Assembly (NCBI GenBank): GCA_030531005.1
Contig: JAUMTW010000002.1
Span: 264,190 to 328,189 of the forward strand
Source of the DNA: Corynebacterium sp.
Lineage (GTDB): Bacteria > Actinomycetota > Actinomycetes > Mycobacteriales > Mycobacteriaceae
Direction: 5' to 3'
DNA: 64,000 nucleotides
Part shown: positions 1 to 9,348 of the stretch, piece by piece
Layout: every line of letters begins with the position of its first letter
How positions within the stretch are numbered: position 1 is the first letter of the stretch
Program-made: the position numbers and the translations under genes
Notes under the pieces: generated by a model
The model's input: only the letters and a program-made list of their open reading frames with translations
Databases searched by the model: none
Told to the model about the DNA's origin: nothing

Positions 1-788
1 TACTCTGCACGCAGCTGGTGCAAGGTGACTGCCCCATCGCGTTTGGCGAGGCGCTGGCCCTGAGAGTTCAGTACCAAAGGCACATGCACATATTCCACGG
101 GTGACAGACCTAAAAGGTGAGCCAAATATGCCTGGCGCGGCGCCGAAGAAAGCAGATCATCGCCCCGAACGACTTGATCTATACCCTGGGAAGCATCATC
201 AACGACCACTGCCATGTTATAGGCCCAATCTAGCGCCTGGCCACCACGGCGCAAGATGAAGTCATCGACTACGCCGGTGTAATCGCCATAATAAAAATCA
301 TGAACCTGCCACTGGGTTACCCCTGCGCGTAGCCGCAGCGCAGGCTGGCGCTGTTGCGCCGCCAATGCTGCACGCCGCTGTGCCCGTTGATGCTCATTTA
401 AATTCCGGCAAGTCCCCGGATAGACTCCGGGATCTCCGTGGGCAGCACTCGCTGCTTGCTGAATATCGCGCCTCGAGCAATAACACTCATACGTCGGCAA
501 TTGGGCCAAGGCTTGCTCATACGCTGCAGAGCGCGCAGATTGAACAAGCTGCTCATCCCAATCAAGGCCCACAGCCTCTAAGTCTGCTAGCTGGGAGGCC
601 ACAAATTTTTCTTGGCTGCGCTGGGTATCAATATCTTCTACCCGCAAGTGGAAATCCCGCCCACTGTGGCGGGCAAACAACCAGGCCAGCACCGCGGTAC
701 GCACATTACCGAAGTGCAAATCCCCACTCGGGCTTGGCGCATAGCGGCCAGCCCCAGTGGTGTGCTGTGGATGCTGCAGCTTAGGCAT
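1..788 (-). CDS. gluQRS: Glutamyl-Q tRNA(Asp) synthetase, 3' part outside the window
   Basis: This gene runs off the left edge; about 262 codons are visible of a family usually near 290-300. GluQRS activates glutamate and attaches it to the queuosine base at position 34 of tRNA-Asp. The N-terminus reads MPKLQHP and continues with [11 protein letters not shown], the HIGH-type ATP-binding motif. A zinc-site pair follows (CYC, then YPGTC), and KRDGAVT near the visible end replaces the KMSKS loop. The short body without an anticodon-binding region separates it from a full glutamyl-tRNA synthetase. The ATG at 788 overlaps the end of tgt by 8 bases, so the two genes are probably translated together. 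Both act on the same wobble base: Tgt puts a queuine-type base in and GluQRS decorates it. Confidence 0.9.
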   Translation of the reverse strand, partial: MPKLQHPQHTTGAGRYAPSPSGDLHFGNVRTAVLAWLFARHSGRDFHLRVEDIDTQRSQEKFVASQLADLEAVGLDWDEQLVQSARSAAYEQALAQLPTYECYCSRRDIQQAASAAHGDPGVYPGTCRNLNEHQRAQRRAALAAQQRQPALRLRAGVTQWQVHDFYYGDYTGVVDDFILRRGGQALDWAYNMAVVVDDASQGIDQVVRGDDLLSSAPRQAYLAHLLGLSPVEYVHVPLVLNSQGQRLAKRDGAVTLHQLRAE

Positions 789-2037
789 GATTACCAGAAT
801 AGTAGCGTCCTAAAAATTCTTCCTTGAATTCCCAGTAGGTGCCGGCATCAATGTGGGCGCGGATATTATCGACCAAGCCCACCATAAAGCTGAGGTTGTG
901 CATAGTGCACAAGGTACCGCCTAAGAACTCCTTTGCCTTAAAGAGATGATGGATATATGCTCGCGAATAATTATCAGAGACATAGCCACCGAATTCCGGA
1001 TCAATCTGGTTAAAATCTCGCTTAAAGCGCGCAGCAGTAAGATTCACCCGGCCATCAAGGGTATAAACGCCACCACGACGCCCCAGACGGGTAGGCGCCA
1101 CACAGTCAAAAGTGTCTGCACCGGCCTCAATGGCAGTAAAGAGATCATCTGGTTCACTAATACCAAGCAGATGACGGGGCATCTCCGTAGGAATTTCATC
1201 ACAAACCCAACCGACAATGGTGCCCAAGTTTTCCTTCTCTAAAGCACCACCGATACCGAAACCACCGAAGCCACGCTTACCTGCATCTTCTGCCTTTTTG
1301 GAAAGGTCCAAAAGGCCTCGCGTGGCTTGACGCCGTAAATCCTCATATTGTGCGCCTTGTACCACTCCCCACAACGACTGGAGCGGCTTGCCGGTACGCT
1401 CCCGGGTGAGACGATCATGCTCGTCCAGGCAGCGTTGCGCCCAGCGGCGGGTACGTTCTACAGACTCTTCTTGGTACTGGCGCGAATCTAATAAGGTAGT
1501 GAGCTCATCGAAGGCGAACATGATATCAGCGCCCAAGCCATGCTGAATCTGCATGCTGACCTCAGGGGTAAAACGGTGCTTGGAACCATCAATGACACTG
1601 CGAAAGTTCACGCCATCTTCATCCACGTGCGCCATGCGTTCCTTGTGGCGGGCCCGGACTTCCTTTTCGTCTACGCCCTTATCCATGGCAATGACCTTCT
1701 TATAGCCCACACCCAAACTCATCACCTGGAACCCACCCGAATCAGTGTAGGTAGGGCCATGCCAATTCTCGAAAGCGGCCACACCACCGGCCTCATCCAC
1801 AATGTCATGACCGGGTTGCAGGTAGAGGTGATAGGCGTTGGACAAGATTGCCTGGGCTCCGGTCTCCCGGATCTGCTCCGGGGTGAGGGTTTTCACCGTG
1901 GCTTTCGTAGCAACGGGGATAAACGCTGGGGTGGCAATATCGCCATGTGGCGTGTGAATCACCCCAGTACGGCCATGCTTACCCGGCCCCTCATGCAATT
2001 GGGTACCGAGTTCAAAATGTAGGTCTGGGGAGGTCAC
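781..2037 (-). CDS. tgt: tRNA-guanine transglycosylase
   Basis: Tgt exchanges guanine 34 of GUN-anticodon tRNAs (Asp, Asn, His, Tyr) for queuine or its precursor. The protein is about 418 aa. It shows [11 protein letters not shown] near residue 100 with the catalytic aspartate of the family, [14 protein letters not shown] in the middle (usually GGLSVGE), and the C-terminal CTMHNLSF zinc-binding stretch with the upstream [13 protein letters not shown] loop. I prefer the GTG at 2037 because AAAGGA lies about 11 bases upstream; the TTG at 2046 sits too close to it. No queuosine biosynthesis genes (queC/D/E/F/A/G) are in this window, so the base may be salvaged. The downstream gene gluQRS overlaps its stop. 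Confidence 0.95.
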   Translation of the reverse strand: MTSPDLHFELGTQLHEGPGKHGRTGVIHTPHGDIATPAFIPVATKATVKTLTPEQIRETGAQAILSNAYHLYLQPGHDIVDEAGGVAAFENWHGPTYTDSGGFQVMSLGVGYKKVIAMDKGVDEKEVRARHKERMAHVDEDGVNFRSVIDGSKHRFTPEVSMQIQHGLGADIMFAFDELTTLLDSRQYQEESVERTRRWAQRCLDEHDRLTRERTGKPLQSLWGVVQGAQYEDLRRQATRGLLDLSKKAEDAGKRGFGGFGIGGALEKENLGTIVGWVCDEIPTEMPRHLLGISEPDDLFTAIEAGADTFDCVAPTRLGRRGGVYTLDGRVNLTAARFKRDFNQIDPEFGGYVSDNYSRAYIHHLFKAKEFLGGTLCTMHNLSFMVGLVDNIRAHIDAGTYWEFKEEFLGRYYSGNHA

Positions 2038-2167
2038 TACAACCAAATTCCTTTCAGCGTTGCTCGCTTGGGTTACTTCTTCTTATGTTTCATGTGTGCC
2101 GTGCCGACACATCCTCACTACTGGTTCAGTTGGCGTGAGCATAGCTTCTTGCAGTCTATATATACCT

Positions 2168-2194
2168 TAGTCCCCCAAGAAGAGCTGGGGACTA
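2168..2194. terminator. Hairpin with perfect 8-bp stem
   Basis: TAGTCCCC (2168-2175) pairs with GGGGACTA (2187-2194) across an 11-base loop. There is no clear T run on either strand, so it could be a weak terminator or an operator-like element upstream of tgt. Confidence 0.35.
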
Positions 2195-2368
2195 TCGCTC
2201 GCTATCAGTAACAACCAGTCATGCAGACTGCCAGATATTAAGTAATCTGACATGCTCGTACGTTGCGGTCCTTAACAGGATCAGACATGTCTTCATCATA
2301 TTTGGCTGTTGCTGTACTGCATTAGGCTTGACCACAATTTTCATTGCGGGTTGAGCTGCAGCCTCAGT

Positions 2369-2392
2369 GAGTGCAAACCTGAGTGCAAACCT
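2369..2392. repeat. Two tandem copies of a 12-base repeat
   Basis: GAGTGCAAACCT occurs twice head to tail (2369-2380 and 2381-2392), directly next to the hairpin at the end of the MMPL gene. It may be slippage or a tandem protein site. Confidence 0.75.
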
Positions 2393-2415
2393 AAGACAAG
2401 AGCTATTGCCTTAGG
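2390..2415 (-). terminator. Hairpin overlapping the MMPL gene stop codon
   Basis: CCTAAGACAA (2390-2399) pairs with TTGCCTTAGG (2406-2415) with one mismatch. On the minus strand the stem includes the TAA of the transporter gene and is followed by TTTGC, a weak T tract. Confidence 0.45.
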
Positions 2416-4873
2416 TCTGGCTTTCTGCCTGAGCTTGCGCCTTGGCAGTTAGGCTCGCATTCTCTACTTCTAAGCTCGCGCCTTCCACATCCAAACGCGG
2501 CAGGATTTTACCCAACCAGCGCGGCATCCACCAGGTTTTATCGCCGCTAAGGAACATCGCAGCTGGTACAAAACCCATGCGGATGACGAAGGCATCAAAG
2601 AGTATGCCAGCGCCCAGCGCAAAACCAAAGATCTTCACGAATGGCAAAGGCTGCGTAATAAATGCCGCGAATACGGAGATCATGATGAATGCCGCGGCAG
2701 TGACCACACGGATACTAGCGCTAAAGCCTTGAATAATTGATTCTTCCGTAGCGGTATACGGCGAACCCGGCTGTGGCTCGCCATGGTTGTGGGTATAGTG
2801 CTCCCGCATCGCAGAGCCAAGGAACACTTGATAGTCCATTGCCAAACCGAAGCACACACCAATTAAGAAGATTGGCATGAAAGCGATAATTGGTCCTGGA
2901 GTATGCACCAGATCCCATAAGCCTTCCTGCCAGAACAAGACGGTGACACCAAACGCAGCACCAACAGAAAGCAAGAAACCCACCCCGGCGAACAGTGGCA
3001 CCAAAACACTGCGGAAGATCACCATGAGCAGCAAAATAGCCAAACCCACCACGATGGCTAAGTAGAGTGGCATCACATCAGACAAGCGCTGGGTAATGTC
3101 TTGCTGGATTGCCATAAGACCAGTAATACCGGTCTGAATACCAGTAGCAGTCTCTACATCATCTTGGATGACGCGCAAGTTAGCTACCAGGTCTTCAGTT
3201 TCATACGCTTCTGGGGCTGTCGTTGGGGTCAGCAGCAATTGAGCCGCGAGGCCATCATCGCTCAAGCTAACGATTTGAATGTTTTCGACATACTGAGCCA
3301 CCTCATAGCGCTGGATAATATACTGATAGGAAGCGCGAGCAGCGGCCTGGGTGAGGTCGAATTCCGGATGCGTAGGATCTTGCCCAGCGATATAGGGTTG
3401 TAGTGGTTGGGCGGTTGGATCGACATCATGAGCATCGACAACAACCAAAAATGGAGAATTAATACCAGCCCCAAAACCTTCAGTGAGTAGGTCTGCGGCA
3501 TTGCGCTGCGTGGTGCCCAAATCCGCGGTGGTATCTGCTGGTAAGGAAAGATGCAAGCGGGTCGCGGGGATGCTCAGGGCACCTAAGCCCACGACGGCGA
3601 CGAGCAGGACAAGAGCTGGGAAACGGTGGACGAAGCGTATCCAGCGACTACCCATAGTGTGCAACTGTTTGCTCTCATAGGCATTGATCGTCTTGGCATG
3701 TCGACCACGGGGTTGGTAAACCTCAGCGTGGGTGCGTACTCGCGGGCGCCATATTTCGGCGCCAAAGGCCCGTTTACCAAGCAGTGCAAGCAGTGCCGGG
3801 ATCAAGGTGATAGCCACGAGCACTGCCATCAGCACGCAGAGGGCGGCAGAAATACCCATGAGAGTTAAGAAGGTAATGCCAGCCAACGATAGCGCTAGCA
3901 GCGCCACGATCACGGTCAACCCCGCAAAGACCACGGCTGATCCAGCAGTGCCCACTGCCACCGCCACCGCCTCTTTGGGGTCACGGGTGGCTCGTTCGCG
4001 GCGGTAGCGCGCCAGAATAAATAAGGAGTAATCGATACCAACTGCCAAACCCAGCATGATGGATAGCGCTGGGGTGGTGTTATTAATTGGCCACCAAACG
4101 GTTCCGATAATGGTAAGTAAGGAGCCGATGGCTACACCCACCACAGCGGTGAGCAGTGGCATGCCGGCTGCAATCAGTGAGCCGAAGGTGATGACCAGCA
4201 CGATGGCTGCGACCAGCAAGCCGATAGCTTCAGAGGTGCGATTGAGCTCCACGGGATCGCTAAAGCCGGATCCTGCGACTTCTACAGTCAGTCCGGCATC
4301 CCGGCCGATGTCCGCAGCTTCTACAATGGTTTCACGGTGCTCATCGGTGACATCCATAATGCGGGGCACATCAATATCAAAGGTGGTGTAGCCAATGGTG
4401 GCATCATCATTGAGCAAGCGCAGGTTCGCAGCATCTTCAGCAGCGGTAACTTCCGGCATTCCTTGAGCGACCATTTGGTTCACCATGGCATCGTGCAATA
4501 TTGGATTCAGAGTCACCGGATTGCCAAAACGTTCCGTATTCTTCATCCCCGGGAAATTCTCATGCAAATACCCGATAACGCGATCTATAACCGCACTATT
4601 CTCGGGATCGGCCAAGGTTTGGCCTTCTGGAGCGGCAAAAACCATAGTTATGCCGGCCTTAAGGAGCGGATCGCCTGCATCTGGAAAATTCTGAGTATAG
4701 ATTTCCGTGGCGCGCTGCGAAGGGGTATCAGAAATAGAAAACTGTTGGGAAAATCCCGTATTCATACTGGCTGCTGCAGTAGCTAAGGCGCCTAAAAACA
4801 CCACCCAAGCAACAATAACGACCCACTTCGCGCGAAAACTCCAGCCGCCTAAGCGTGCGAGCAGTGTGGCCAC
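2411..4873 (-). CDS. MMPL-family (RND) membrane transporter
   Basis: An inner-membrane RND exporter of the MMPL type, about 820 aa. MMPL proteins move envelope lipids such as trehalose monomycolate or other hydrophobic compounds using the proton gradient. The visible layout is one N-terminal helix (WVVIVAWVVFLGALATAA), a large periplasmic loop, five more helices including GLAVGIDYSLFILARYR with the family's proton-relay aspartate and tyrosine, a second loop, then the repeated helix set with FGLAMDYQVFLGSAMRE. The GTG start at 4873 is preceded by GGGAG at 7 bases; the longer frame to 4942 has no such site. No lipid synthesis gene lies beside it, so the substrate cannot be inferred. It belongs with the corynebacterial CmpL-like group in broad terms only. 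Confidence 0.88.
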   Translation of the reverse strand: MATLLARLGGWSFRAKWVVIVAWVVFLGALATAAASMNTGFSQQFSISDTPSQRATEIYTQNFPDAGDPLLKAGITMVFAAPEGQTLADPENSAVIDRVIGYLHENFPGMKNTERFGNPVTLNPILHDAMVNQMVAQGMPEVTAAEDAANLRLLNDDATIGYTTFDIDVPRIMDVTDEHRETIVEAADIGRDAGLTVEVAGSGFSDPVELNRTSEAIGLLVAAIVLVITFGSLIAAGMPLLTAVVGVAIGSLLTIIGTVWWPINNTTPALSIMLGLAVGIDYSLFILARYRRERATRDPKEAVAVAVGTAGSAVVFAGLTVIVALLALSLAGITFLTLMGISAALCVLMAVLVAITLIPALLALLGKRAFGAEIWRPRVRTHAEVYQPRGRHAKTINAYESKQLHTMGSRWIRFVHRFPALVLLVAVVGLGALSIPATRLHLSLPADTTADLGTTQRNAADLLTEGFGAGINSPFLVVVDAHDVDPTAQPLQPYIAGQDPTHPEFDLTQAAARASYQYIIQRYEVAQYVENIQIVSLSDDGLAAQLLLTPTTAPEAYETEDLVANLRVIQDDVETATGIQTGITGLMAIQQDITQRLSDVMPLYLAIVVGLAILLLMVIFRSVLVPLFAGVGFLLSVGAAFGVTVLFWQEGLWDLVHTPGPIIAFMPIFLIGVCFGLAMDYQVFLGSAMREHYTHNHGEPQPGSPYTATEESIIQGFSASIRVVTAAAFIMISVFAAFITQPLPFVKIFGFALGAGILFDAFVIRMGFVPAAMFLSGDKTWWMPRWLGKILPRLDVEGASLEVENASLTAKAQAQAESQT

Positions 4874-5180
4874 AGTTATTCTCCCATCATGGTTGAGTTG
4901 CAGGTTAGCTGCACCTCCCCGAAATGAACATTGCTCCCCCACTGCAGTTCGTGCGCTTTCCCTCTAAGAGTACCAAGGGATAACACCGGCACTCAATATG
5001 AATCCAGCTGGGAATTCCATCTAATCCTTCATACGAAACGAGGTCAATGGGTAAAGCAAAAAGATACTGTCGATTCAAAAGTGATCTAGCGACTATATTT
5101 TCTGTCTTGTTCCTATGATGTTCTCGGCTAGGATTTTCAGTCTAGAAAGTAGCTCTTAGCTATTCCAATTTGTACAGGTC
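4874..5180. other. Intergenic region upstream of the MMPL gene
   Basis: This stretch should contain the transporter promoter. I see no gene, no strong hairpin and no recognised operator. Confidence 0.5.
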
Positions 5181-5806
5181 TCATCCTGCAGGTGATTCAG
5201 CCTCGCGCCGCGATACCCGTATCCCAAGCAATTGATAACGTTCCTGATCAACCGCGTCTTTAGCGAGCACCCCAATTTCAACCTCTGCTTCCAAGGACCT
5301 GCCGCTCGGAACATGTACTGCAATGAACCTGATCTTCCCATCTCCATCGAAAAAGCTCGACTTCTACAGGACTACCAGCTGGTGAAGACGGCAAACCAAT
5401 AATGGAAAAACCTCTGACCCAGTGACCACTTCATTGGCTTTGGGGTCTGCAGAGACAACTGCCGTAGCCTCTTGATATAGCGCCATATCCAAACCCGTTT
5501 GTTTTTCTATCAAGGTTCCATATGGCCGGGTAACCTTTTCCTGCAATGAAATAGTGGGGGTGTCGATCTACCAGAAAATATTCGTACCTTTCTAGACCTT
5601 CTGGTCTTCAACCACTTCAAATCCAATTGCACGTGGAAGCACACTGAATACTTTCTTATCCACTAATGCTAGAAGCTTCCCAGCATCCACCCTGTTTCTG
5701 CAGCTAGAGGCGGCATTGCTTGCTCGTTTGCAATCCGCTGAGTGTTCTTTCGGACTAAAAAGGCATGCTCACCACATAAAACTTCATACGCCGTCGCCGC
5801 AAACGT
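5181..5806 (-). pseudogene. Decayed protein-coding gene, family unknown
   Basis: Reading the minus strand from about 5806 to 5181 gives one protein-like sequence that is repeatedly broken. AYEVLCGEHAFLVRKNTQ leads to a frame change near 5680. Then VDAGKLLALVDKKVFSVL runs into two in-frame TAG codons near 5593 and 5568. PYGTLIEKQTGLDMALYQ follows, with a +1 change at the A run 5406-5410 and another at the A run 5350-5354. The end, DGDGKIRFIAVHVPSGRS and so on, closes at a TGA (5181-5183). Frame changes in homopolymers could be sequencing errors, but the two TAG codons argue for genuine decay. I do not recognise the family. An intact relative would be about 200 aa. Confidence 0.6.
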
Positions 5807-5866
5807 TTAGCGATTTTCAGTCCGCGGAAAGCTGGCTTTGTTTTGACTGAAACTGCCACAAATACA

Positions 5867-5907
5867 CAAAAAAATGCCCCCTCACCAGCTAAGATGAGAG
5901 GGCATTT
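5867..5907 (-). terminator. Rho-independent terminator of tRNA-Ser(CGA)
   Basis: On the minus strand ATGCCCTCTCA pairs with TGAGGGGGCAT and is followed by TTTTTTT, immediately after the tRNA. Confidence 0.85.
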
Positions 5908-5909
5908 TG

Positions 5910-5997
5910 CGGTAGCGGCGGGATTTGAACCCGCGGTAGGGGGTTACCCTACACTCGCTTTCGAGGCGAGCACCTTCGGCCGCTCGGACACGCTACC
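5910..5997 (-). tRNA. tRNA-Ser(CGA)
   Basis: The acceptor GGTAGCG pairs with CGCTACC and the discriminator is G. The anticodon stem CTCGC/GCGAG encloses the loop CTCGAAA, giving anticodon CGA (reads UCG). The long variable arm expected for serine tRNAs (GTAGGGTAACCCCCTAC) and the GGTTCAAATCC T-arm are visible. CCA is not encoded. Confidence 0.95.
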
Positions 5998-6106
5998 GCG
6001 AACCAGCCTATACCAATTCCTGGCCCTACTCAACTCACTTTGCATCGGGCGAGAGCTCCGGCACCACCTACACAGATAGCTACAGTGAGCTACTGCTGCA
6101 CACGGC

Positions 6107-6436
6107 TTACACCTTCTTTTTTCTCCGCTTCTTAGGTGGCGGAATTGGCGTGAGCGGCAGACTGATCTCCACGACTTCCACCACTAATTCATGGTCGTCA
6201 ATATCGAGAATCCACCACGGCTTAGCAGTCGCAAATGGGCGCTCTTGCACTGCACCTGACATCAGCCCAGCGATCTCGGGATAAGTACGCACATACACCG
6301 TGTCATTGCAGATTAGCAGTAGTGGGCGCTGATGGATATAGACAAAATAATCGCCAAACATCTTTCGAGCACGCACATCCTCAAACTCTGCGACTTGCTC
6401 GCATACATAGGCGGCGAATGAGGCTGATGATGCCAT
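6107..6436 (-). CDS. TfoX N-terminal domain protein
   Basis: About 109 aa. The sequence ARKMFGDYFVYIHQRPLLLIC followed by VYVRTYPEIAGLM matches the TfoX/Sxy N-terminal domain (beta-hairpin core with RKMFGxYG-type motif). The domain is found in competence regulators but also stands alone in many bacteria with no known role. The ATG at 6436 has AGGAGAAAG seven bases upstream; the in-frame codon at 6466 has none. The C-terminus is a lysine/arginine tail (PPPKKRRKKK), which suggests nucleic-acid contact. No C-terminal TfoX domain is present, so a competence role is not supported here. Confidence 0.75.
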   Translation of the reverse strand: MASSASFAAYVCEQVAEFEDVRARKMFGDYFVYIHQRPLLLICNDTVYVRTYPEIAGLMSGAVQERPFATAKPWWILDIDDHELVVEVVEISLPLTPIPPPKKRRKKKV

Positions 6437-6492
6437 TTTCTTTCTCCTCGCATGTGTCCCGCACACAAACCGTGCCCTAGACGAACTTTCCG

Positions 6493-7026
6493 CTAGGCAT
6501 CTTTCGTTACGTGTAGCCCGCGTAACCTTTGGAAAAAGTCTTCTAATACAGCGCTACATTCTGCTGCGGCAATACCTCCAATGACTTCTGGATTCGGGCG
6601 CAAAATTGGATCACGCAGCACATCCAATACCGATCCACATGCACCAGTCTTGGGTTCATAGGCACCGAATATCACTCGCGAAACACGTGAATTCATTATG
6701 GTGCCCGCACACATTGCGCACGGCTCTAAGGTCACCACGAGGGTGCACCCTTCCAGGCGCCAGCCATCCCCATACACTTTGACTGCTTGGCGGATTGCTT
6801 CTACCTCTGCATGCGCCGTGGGATCGCCTAAAACCTCGCGCCGATTCAGCCCAATGCCCAAGACTTCACCTTGCGGACTTAACACTAAGGCAGCTACGGG
6901 CACATCAGGTGAAGCTTGGCAGTCCTCGAGCAGCCCAAGCGCCTGTTGCATCCATGTATATGCTTGATCCGCAAGTGATACTGGCAGGTGAGGTCCTGGC
7001 ATAATTGCCGAATGTGTTAGGGACAC
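6493..7026 (-). CDS. tadA: tRNA adenosine(34) deaminase
   Basis: TadA converts the wobble adenosine of tRNA-Arg(ACG) to inosine. The zinc and catalytic motifs are present: HAEVEAI (catalytic His-Ala-Glu) and PCAMCAG, in a 177-aa protein. The substrate genes, three copies of tRNA-Arg(ACG), lie 11-16 kb away in this window. The GTG start at 7026 follows GGAGA by about 10 bases, and the preceding gene ends only three bases before it, so the two are co-transcribed and probably coupled. A stretch of about 15 extra residues precedes the usual TadA start. Confidence 0.92.
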   Translation of the reverse strand: MSLTHSAIMPGPHLPVSLADQAYTWMQQALGLLEDCQASPDVPVAALVLSPQGEVLGIGLNRREVLGDPTAHAEVEAIRQAVKVYGDGWRLEGCTLVVTLEPCAMCAGTIMNSRVSRVIFGAYEPKTGACGSVLDVLRDPILRPNPEVIGGIAAAECSAVLEDFFQRLRGLHVTKDA

Positions 7027-7029
7027 GAA

Positions 7030-7542
7030 TTAGATGTCTCCGTAGTTTGGGTTGGCATCATCAAGGCCGATGGTGGCATCGAACTCGGCTTCACAGCCTA
7101 ATTCTTCTGTGAGATTTTGCAGCTGCTCCGAGGCCCACCAATCGGTCTCTCCACAGATGATGGCCATCACTTGTTCGCTCACGCCCAAGTCAGCCAGGAT
7201 CTCGAAGTCGCCTTCTGCCCAAGGTTCTACCTCACCATTGGAAACTTCATCTGGGGAAATGTCTGGGATTTCAACATCCATCTCATCCAAAATTTCAGCT
7301 GCGAATGAATCCTCGATGGCCGCAGTGGCATCAGAAAGCAGCAGACGTACCCCACCTGGGGTGGGGCGCACGATGACGAAATAGTCATCTTCGACACACA
7401 GCAGTGCGAAGGCAGCCTCTTCATTACGCAAGGACCGCACTGCTTGTACAGCGGTGGAATAGCTACTGAAGTCATCCTTGAAGCGGCTTACCTGCCACCG
7501 CGCATTTACCCGGGCTACCGTCACTGCGAAATTTCGGTTCAT
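7030..7542 (-). CDS. Putative tRNA adenosine deaminase-associated protein
   Basis: An acidic 170-aa protein directly upstream of tadA. Actinobacteria commonly carry such a gene next to tadA, and it is annotated only by that association. Visible parts are a basic N-terminal segment (VARVNARWQVSRF), then RPTPGGVRLLLSDATAA, and a very acidic C-terminal half (DEMDVEIPDISPDEV). The ATG at 7542 is chosen because a longer frame to 7689 would overlap the divergent tyrA gene. Biochemical role is unknown; binding TadA or tRNA is plausible but not shown by the sequence. Confidence 0.8.
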   Translation of the reverse strand: MNRNFAVTVARVNARWQVSRFKDDFSSYSTAVQAVRSLRNEEAAFALLCVEDDYFVIVRPTPGGVRLLLSDATAAIEDSFAAEILDEMDVEIPDISPDEVSNGEVEPWAEGDFEILADLGVSEQVMAIICGETDWWASEQLQNLTEELGCEAEFDATIGLDDANPNYGDI

Positions 7543-7579
7543 ACTGCTAACGGTAGTCGGAATGTGCAATGATTGACAG

Positions 7580-8614
7580 GTGAGTATTCGGCAAATTTCT
7601 CGTCCAGTGTGCATCTTAGGCCTCGGCTTAATTGGAGGCTCCCTGCTTCGTGCGCTAAAAGCGCAGGATGTGACGGTTTTTGGGTACAACCGATCCCCTT
7701 CTGGCGCCCAAGCTGCCGCCCAGGATGGTTATGATGCCAGCTCCGATTTAGTCGCCACCCTCACCCGCGCGGCTGAGGTTGATGCCCTTATTGTGCTATC
7801 GACCCCAATGCCGGCAATTGGAGCTTTACTCGATGCTATTGCCACTTACGCTCCAGAATGCGGCTTCACAGATGTGGTGAGCGTAAAAGAGCGCGTCTAT
7901 GAACTCGTCAATGCTCGCGGTTTGGCGGACCGCTACGTAGGCTCGCATCCTATGGCTGGCACAGCTGAAAGTGGGTGGGGCGCCACCCGCGCGGATCTTT
8001 TCCAGGGTGCGGTGTGGGTGATTACCTATGACTACGCTTTAGAACATACCCCGGATGCCCGCTGGATTGGGTTATGGACTGATGTGGCTGCTATGGCAGG
8101 TCAGGTGGGGAGTAATTTGGTTCCTGCCCGCGTACACCAGCATGATGCTGCAGTGGCCCGAATTTCGCATCTGCCTCACCTATTGGCTGAGGCTTTGGCG
8201 ATTACTGGTGATCATGGTGGCGCTTTGGCATTATCCCTCGCCGCTGGGTCCTTCCGTGATGGTACCCGAGTTGCCAGCACCAATCCTTCCTTGGTTCGGG
8301 CTATGTGTGAGACGAATGCGGCAGCCTTGCGGGCTGCCTTGGATGAGACCCTTTCGTTATTGCATGATGCCCGGGAGCACCTCAGTGGACCAGATGTGAA
8401 TCTGGAAGAGTTAATCGATACCGGTTATCGTTCCCGCATTCGCTTCGAAGCGCATAATCAAAGCCCGCATAGCGCAGACAGTTCAGTGCATATTTCCCCG
8501 CACCCGGTGTTCCGCGTGCATCCAGGAGGGCCGAATTGGATTAATCAGCTAAAGCAGGCTGAAATGATTGGCGCCAATATTGAAGTCGTTCGCGGTCCCA
8601 GCACCCCGGTATAG
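7580..8614 (+). CDS. tyrA: Prephenate dehydrogenase
   Basis: TyrA oxidatively decarboxylates prephenate to 4-hydroxyphenylpyruvate (or arogenate to tyrosine). The 344-aa protein opens with the nucleotide-binding GLGLIGGSL and carries the substrate-site motifs SVKERVY and GSHPMAGTAESGW near residue 130, followed by the all-helical dimerisation domain with RISHLPHLLAEAL. No ACT or chorismate mutase domain is fused. The start is a GTG at 7580, 38 bases from the divergent tadA-partner gene, so the promoters face each other in a very short gap. Confidence 0.92.
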   Translation: MSIRQISRPVCILGLGLIGGSLLRALKAQDVTVFGYNRSPSGAQAAAQDGYDASSDLVATLTRAAEVDALIVLSTPMPAIGALLDAIATYAPECGFTDVVSVKERVYELVNARGLADRYVGSHPMAGTAESGWGATRADLFQGAVWVITYDYALEHTPDARWIGLWTDVAAMAGQVGSNLVPARVHQHDAAVARISHLPHLLAEALAITGDHGGALALSLAAGSFRDGTRVASTNPSLVRAMCETNAAALRAALDETLSLLHDAREHLSGPDVNLEELIDTGYRSRIRFEAHNQSPHSADSSVHISPHPVFRVHPGGPNWINQLKQAEMIGANIEVVRGPSTPV

Positions 8615-8692
8615 ATACTCTCAACCTGAGCACTACAGCCAGAATATCCTTAGTGCTCGCATATGGCCCCTTGCAGGCTTTTCTCAATACAA

Positions 8693-8729
8693 AAGCCCGC
8701 GCAGCAACTTCCTGCGCGGGTCTATTTTT
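8693..8729 (+). terminator. Terminator between convergent tyrA and pdxT
   Basis: AGCCCGCGCAG pairs with CTGCGCGGGTCT, followed by ATTTTT on the plus strand. Confidence 0.8.
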
Positions 8730-8778
8730 CGTGCCAAGCTAGTTGTTCAGGACTTCCTGATTGCCATACCCGGCCCAG

Positions 8779-9345
8779 CTAGTGTGGAGCTTTCTCGAGC
8801 CACCACTGGTACAAGCGAGTATCCCCATGTTCTTCCGGATGGCACGATAGGCCTGTAATACTGCCCTGTTGTACTGCAATAATGCGGTCTTGGACGCGGG
8901 CGAGTACCTCTACCTTTGGCCCATGGCTAATTATTTCAGGTGCGCGGATAAAGCTCACCGGATAATGCTGCTCATCAATACTAATGGTGGCATCAAAGGA
9001 CTCTCGCTGCCGTCCGAAGGCATTACGCTGCACTTCAACATCGAGCACGCCGAGGGTTTGTTGCCCAGGAGAAGGGTTAGCGATCTCGCGGGCACAATAG
9101 ATCAGCCCAGCGCACGTAGCTAGAGTGGGTAACCCGCTATCGATGGCCTCGCGCAAGGGTTTTTCCAGTTCAAAGGCACGAGCTAGCTTATCGATGACAC
9201 TGGACTCTCCGCCGGGGATAACGATGGCTTCCAGGTTTTTAAGATCCTGCGGGCGGCGTACCCAGGAGGTACTGTGCCCTAGCTGGTGGAGCACGGTCTC
9301 ATGTTCGGCTACGCCACCTTGTAGGGCCAGGATTCCAACGTGCAT
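8779..9345 (-). CDS. pdxT: Pyridoxal 5'-phosphate synthase glutaminase subunit
   Basis: PdxT hydrolyses glutamine and channels ammonia to PdxS in the 12+12 PLP synthase. The 188-aa class I amidotransferase shows PGGESSV for the oxyanion region, the nucleophile cysteine in LATCAGLIY near residue 79, and the His-Glu pair in CHPEEHGD near the end. It lies three bases downstream of pdxS on the same strand, so the pair forms an operon under PdxR control. Confidence 0.95.
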   Translation of the reverse strand: MHVGILALQGGVAEHETVLHQLGHSTSWVRRPQDLKNLEAIVIPGGESSVIDKLARAFELEKPLREAIDSGLPTLATCAGLIYCAREIANPSPGQQTLGVLDVEVQRNAFGRQRESFDATISIDEQHYPVSFIRAPEIISHGPKVEVLARVQDRIIAVQQGSITGLSCHPEEHGDTRLYQWWLEKAPH

Positions 9346-9348
9346 GGC

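Larger units (their letters stand above)
2038..2410. other. Intergenic region between MMPL gene and tgt
   Basis: No convincing gene is present. It holds the MMPL gene terminator hairpin and a 12-base tandem repeat near 2369-2392, a hairpin at 2168-2194, and presumably the tgt promoter, which I cannot place with confidence. Confidence 0.6.

Noticed and set aside
5843..6079. Plus-strand frame covering tRNA-Ser(CGA)
   Set aside because: It reads through the tRNA and its terminator; the apparent peptide is the tRNA sequence translated.
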